From NCBI GenBank assembly GCA_038326995.1, contig JBBQKP010000195.1:1-6417 (forward strand): a DNA stretch of 6,417 nt. The letters run 5' to 3'. The stretch's first letter is position 1, and each line of letters begins with the position of its first letter. The position numbers and the translations under genes were made by a program. The DNA comes from JBBQKP01 sp038326995 (GTDB lineage: Bacteria; Planctomycetota; Phycisphaerae; Tepidisphaerales; Tepidisphaeraceae). Below, in pieces: positions 5,570 through 6,417 of the stretch. A model generated the notes under the pieces. It ran no database searches. It was not told the origin of the DNA and was given only the letters and a program-made list of their open reading frames with translations.

Positions 5570-6342
5570 GTCGTCTCATGAAAAAATTTGCGTTAGTCGC
5601 GGTCGCCTCAACGGTTGCCGCGTGCGTCTCATCCACCGCCTCGGCGGCGGTGGTGTATCGCGAGACCTTCCCCAACGGCGGCGCCAACAAGTCGCTCTCC
5701 GTCGAAGGATGGGAAGCCCGACTCCGCGCCGAGAACGGCCTGAGCGCCGTACCCACCAGCGGCTTTTCGAGCTTCAACTTCAATGACCCCAACAACGGTT
5801 CCCTCGGCGGTAACGCCGTTCCCGTCAACAGCAACCCGACCGACTCGTCGCTCACCAACGGCGGCGTCGTCAACTTCAACAACGGGTCGTTCTGGCTTCA
5901 GCCAACCCTTTACTACACCAACGAATACTCGCTCGACCGGTCCATCAACACGCTTGATTCCTTCGAGTGGGGGCAGAACAACCAGGCTGGCTTTACCAAC
6001 AACCAGACCGCCGGCGGGACGGGCTATGCCGCTGCCGTCCAAATCGGCACGAACTGGTTCGTCAACGACACCGTCTTCCTCGGCTTCCTTAATGCCACCG
6101 CCCTTGCCAACGGGTCGGATTGGAAGTCGCTCAACTTCGCCACGCTAACCGTCTCGGGCGTCTCGTCGGCATTACCCGCGGGCAACCTCAACGGCTTCGG
6201 TCTGTTCACCAGCCGCGCGGTCGCTGGTAACTCCTTCGAAACGTTCGACAACTTCGTCGTCAACGCGACGGTAATTCCCGAGCCCGCATCGCTCGCGGCC
6301 GTCGGATTGAGCATGCTCATCTTACTCCGTCGTCAGCGCTAA
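5566..6342 (+). CDS. PEP-CTERM sorting domain-containing exported protein
   Basis: This is a 258-residue secreted or envelope protein. It starts with a signal peptide: a basic n-region (MSRLMKK), a hydrophobic core (8-19) and an ASA cleavage motif ending near residue 27. The C terminus has the full PEP-CTERM signature: VIPEP (236-240), a short hydrophobic helix (241-254) and a basic tail RRQR. In family knowledge this signal is recognised by an exosortase, which cleaves and anchors or releases the protein, often with exopolysaccharide production. The mature part is rich in Asn, Gly, Ser and aromatics. It begins VVYRETFPNGG and ends TFDNFVVNATV, a pattern typical of beta-sandwich (LamG/concanavalin-like) PEP-CTERM proteins, but no catalytic motif is seen. 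The sequence VAAC at 17-20 also fits a lipobox, so lipoprotein processing is an alternative. The start ATG overlaps the lacI stop as ATGA, implying one transcript and translational coupling. Confidence 0.9.
   Translation: MSRLMKKFALVAVASTVAACVSSTASAAVVYRETFPNGGANKSLSVEGWEARLRAENGLSAVPTSGFSSFNFNDPNNGSLGGNAVPVNSNPTDSSLTNGGVVNFNNGSFWLQPTLYYTNEYSLDRSINTLDSFEWGQNNQAGFTNNQTAGGTGYAAAVQIGTNWFVNDTVFLGFLNATALANGSDWKSLNFATLTVSGVSSALPAGNLNGFGLFTSRAVAGNSFETFDNFVVNATVIPEPASLAAVGLSMLILLRRQR
5633..5653 (+). other. Perfect 8-bp hairpin in the signal-peptide codons
   Basis: CCACCGCC (5633-5640) pairs with GGCGGTGG (5646-5653) around a 5-base loop. It lies in the codons around the signal-peptide cleavage site. 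The codon choice may simply reflect Ala-rich sequence, but the stem is strong enough to slow translation or stabilise mRNA. Confidence 0.35.
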
Positions 6343-6360
6343 ACCTCCGCAGCGTCCGAT

Positions 6361-6379
6361 CTGCGCCGAAGAGGCGTAG
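6361..6379 (+). terminator. Weak terminator-like hairpin after the PEP-CTERM gene
   Basis: CTGCGCC (6361-6367) pairs with GGCGTAG (6373-6379), including one G-T pair, around a GAAGA loop, 18 bases past the stop. There is no T-run, so intrinsic termination is doubtful. It may stabilise the 3' end. Confidence 0.35.
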
Positions 6380-6400
6380 GTCGGGCGTGGGTCGGGCGTG
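6379..6400. repeat. 11-bp perfect tandem duplication
   Basis: GGTCGGGCGTG occurs twice head to tail (6379-6389 and 6390-6400), directly after the hairpin. It could be replication slippage or the edge of a longer repeat element that continues outside the window. Confidence 0.6.
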
Positions 6401-6417
6401 ACTCTAGTATGTCTTAC

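Noticed and set aside
1..6417. CRISPR array, tRNA, rRNA, insertion sequence or phage attachment site
   Set aside because: No regularly spaced repeats, cloverleaf with CCA-type end, terminal inverted repeats with transposase, or integrase signatures were seen.

Overview
The window looks like bacterial DNA from a Planctomycetota-type (Phycisphaerae-like) or possibly Verrucomicrobiota genome. The main clue is a short PEP-CTERM exported protein next to a LacI-family regulator, plus moderately GC-rich coding sequence and sugar-metabolism genes with no phage or transposon signatures. The taxon is an inference from gene types only.

Layout. (1) Positions 2-1354 (+) hold the 3' part of a eukaryotic-type UDP-galactopyranose mutase gene, cut by the left edge. 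(2) Positions 1355-1477 lie between convergent genes and carry a strong 13-bp stem-loop. (3) Positions 1478-2758 and 2765-3862 (both -) form a two-gene operon, six bases apart, encoding two signal-less clan GH-A glycoside hydrolases: a GH1-like protein and a GH5/cellulase-superfamily-like protein. (4) Positions 3863-4447 are a 585-bp divergent intergenic region. It contains a coding-like 49-codon remnant on the minus strand, several inverted repeats, and at its right end a near-consensus sigma-70 promoter overlaid by two similar operator-like sites 33 bp apart. (5) Positions 4448-5569 (+) encode a LacI-family repressor. (6) Positions 5566-6342 (+) encode a PEP-CTERM exported protein whose ATG overlaps the lacI stop (ATGA). 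(7) The last 75 bases hold a small hairpin and an 11-bp tandem duplication.

How they may work together (inference). The mutase makes UDP-galactofuranose for a surface polysaccharide or glycoconjugate. The two hydrolases have no visible export signal and probably act on glycans inside the cell. The LacI protein probably controls its own promoter through the paired sites and, through translational coupling, the PEP-CTERM protein, which is likely sorted by an exosortase to the envelope. Whether LacI also controls the divergent hydrolase operon is not shown: no matching operator is seen near that operon's start.

The points most worth following are the paired operators, the regulator/PEP-CTERM overlap, the eukaryotic-type mutase in a bacterial setting, and the orphan 49-codon coding remnant.
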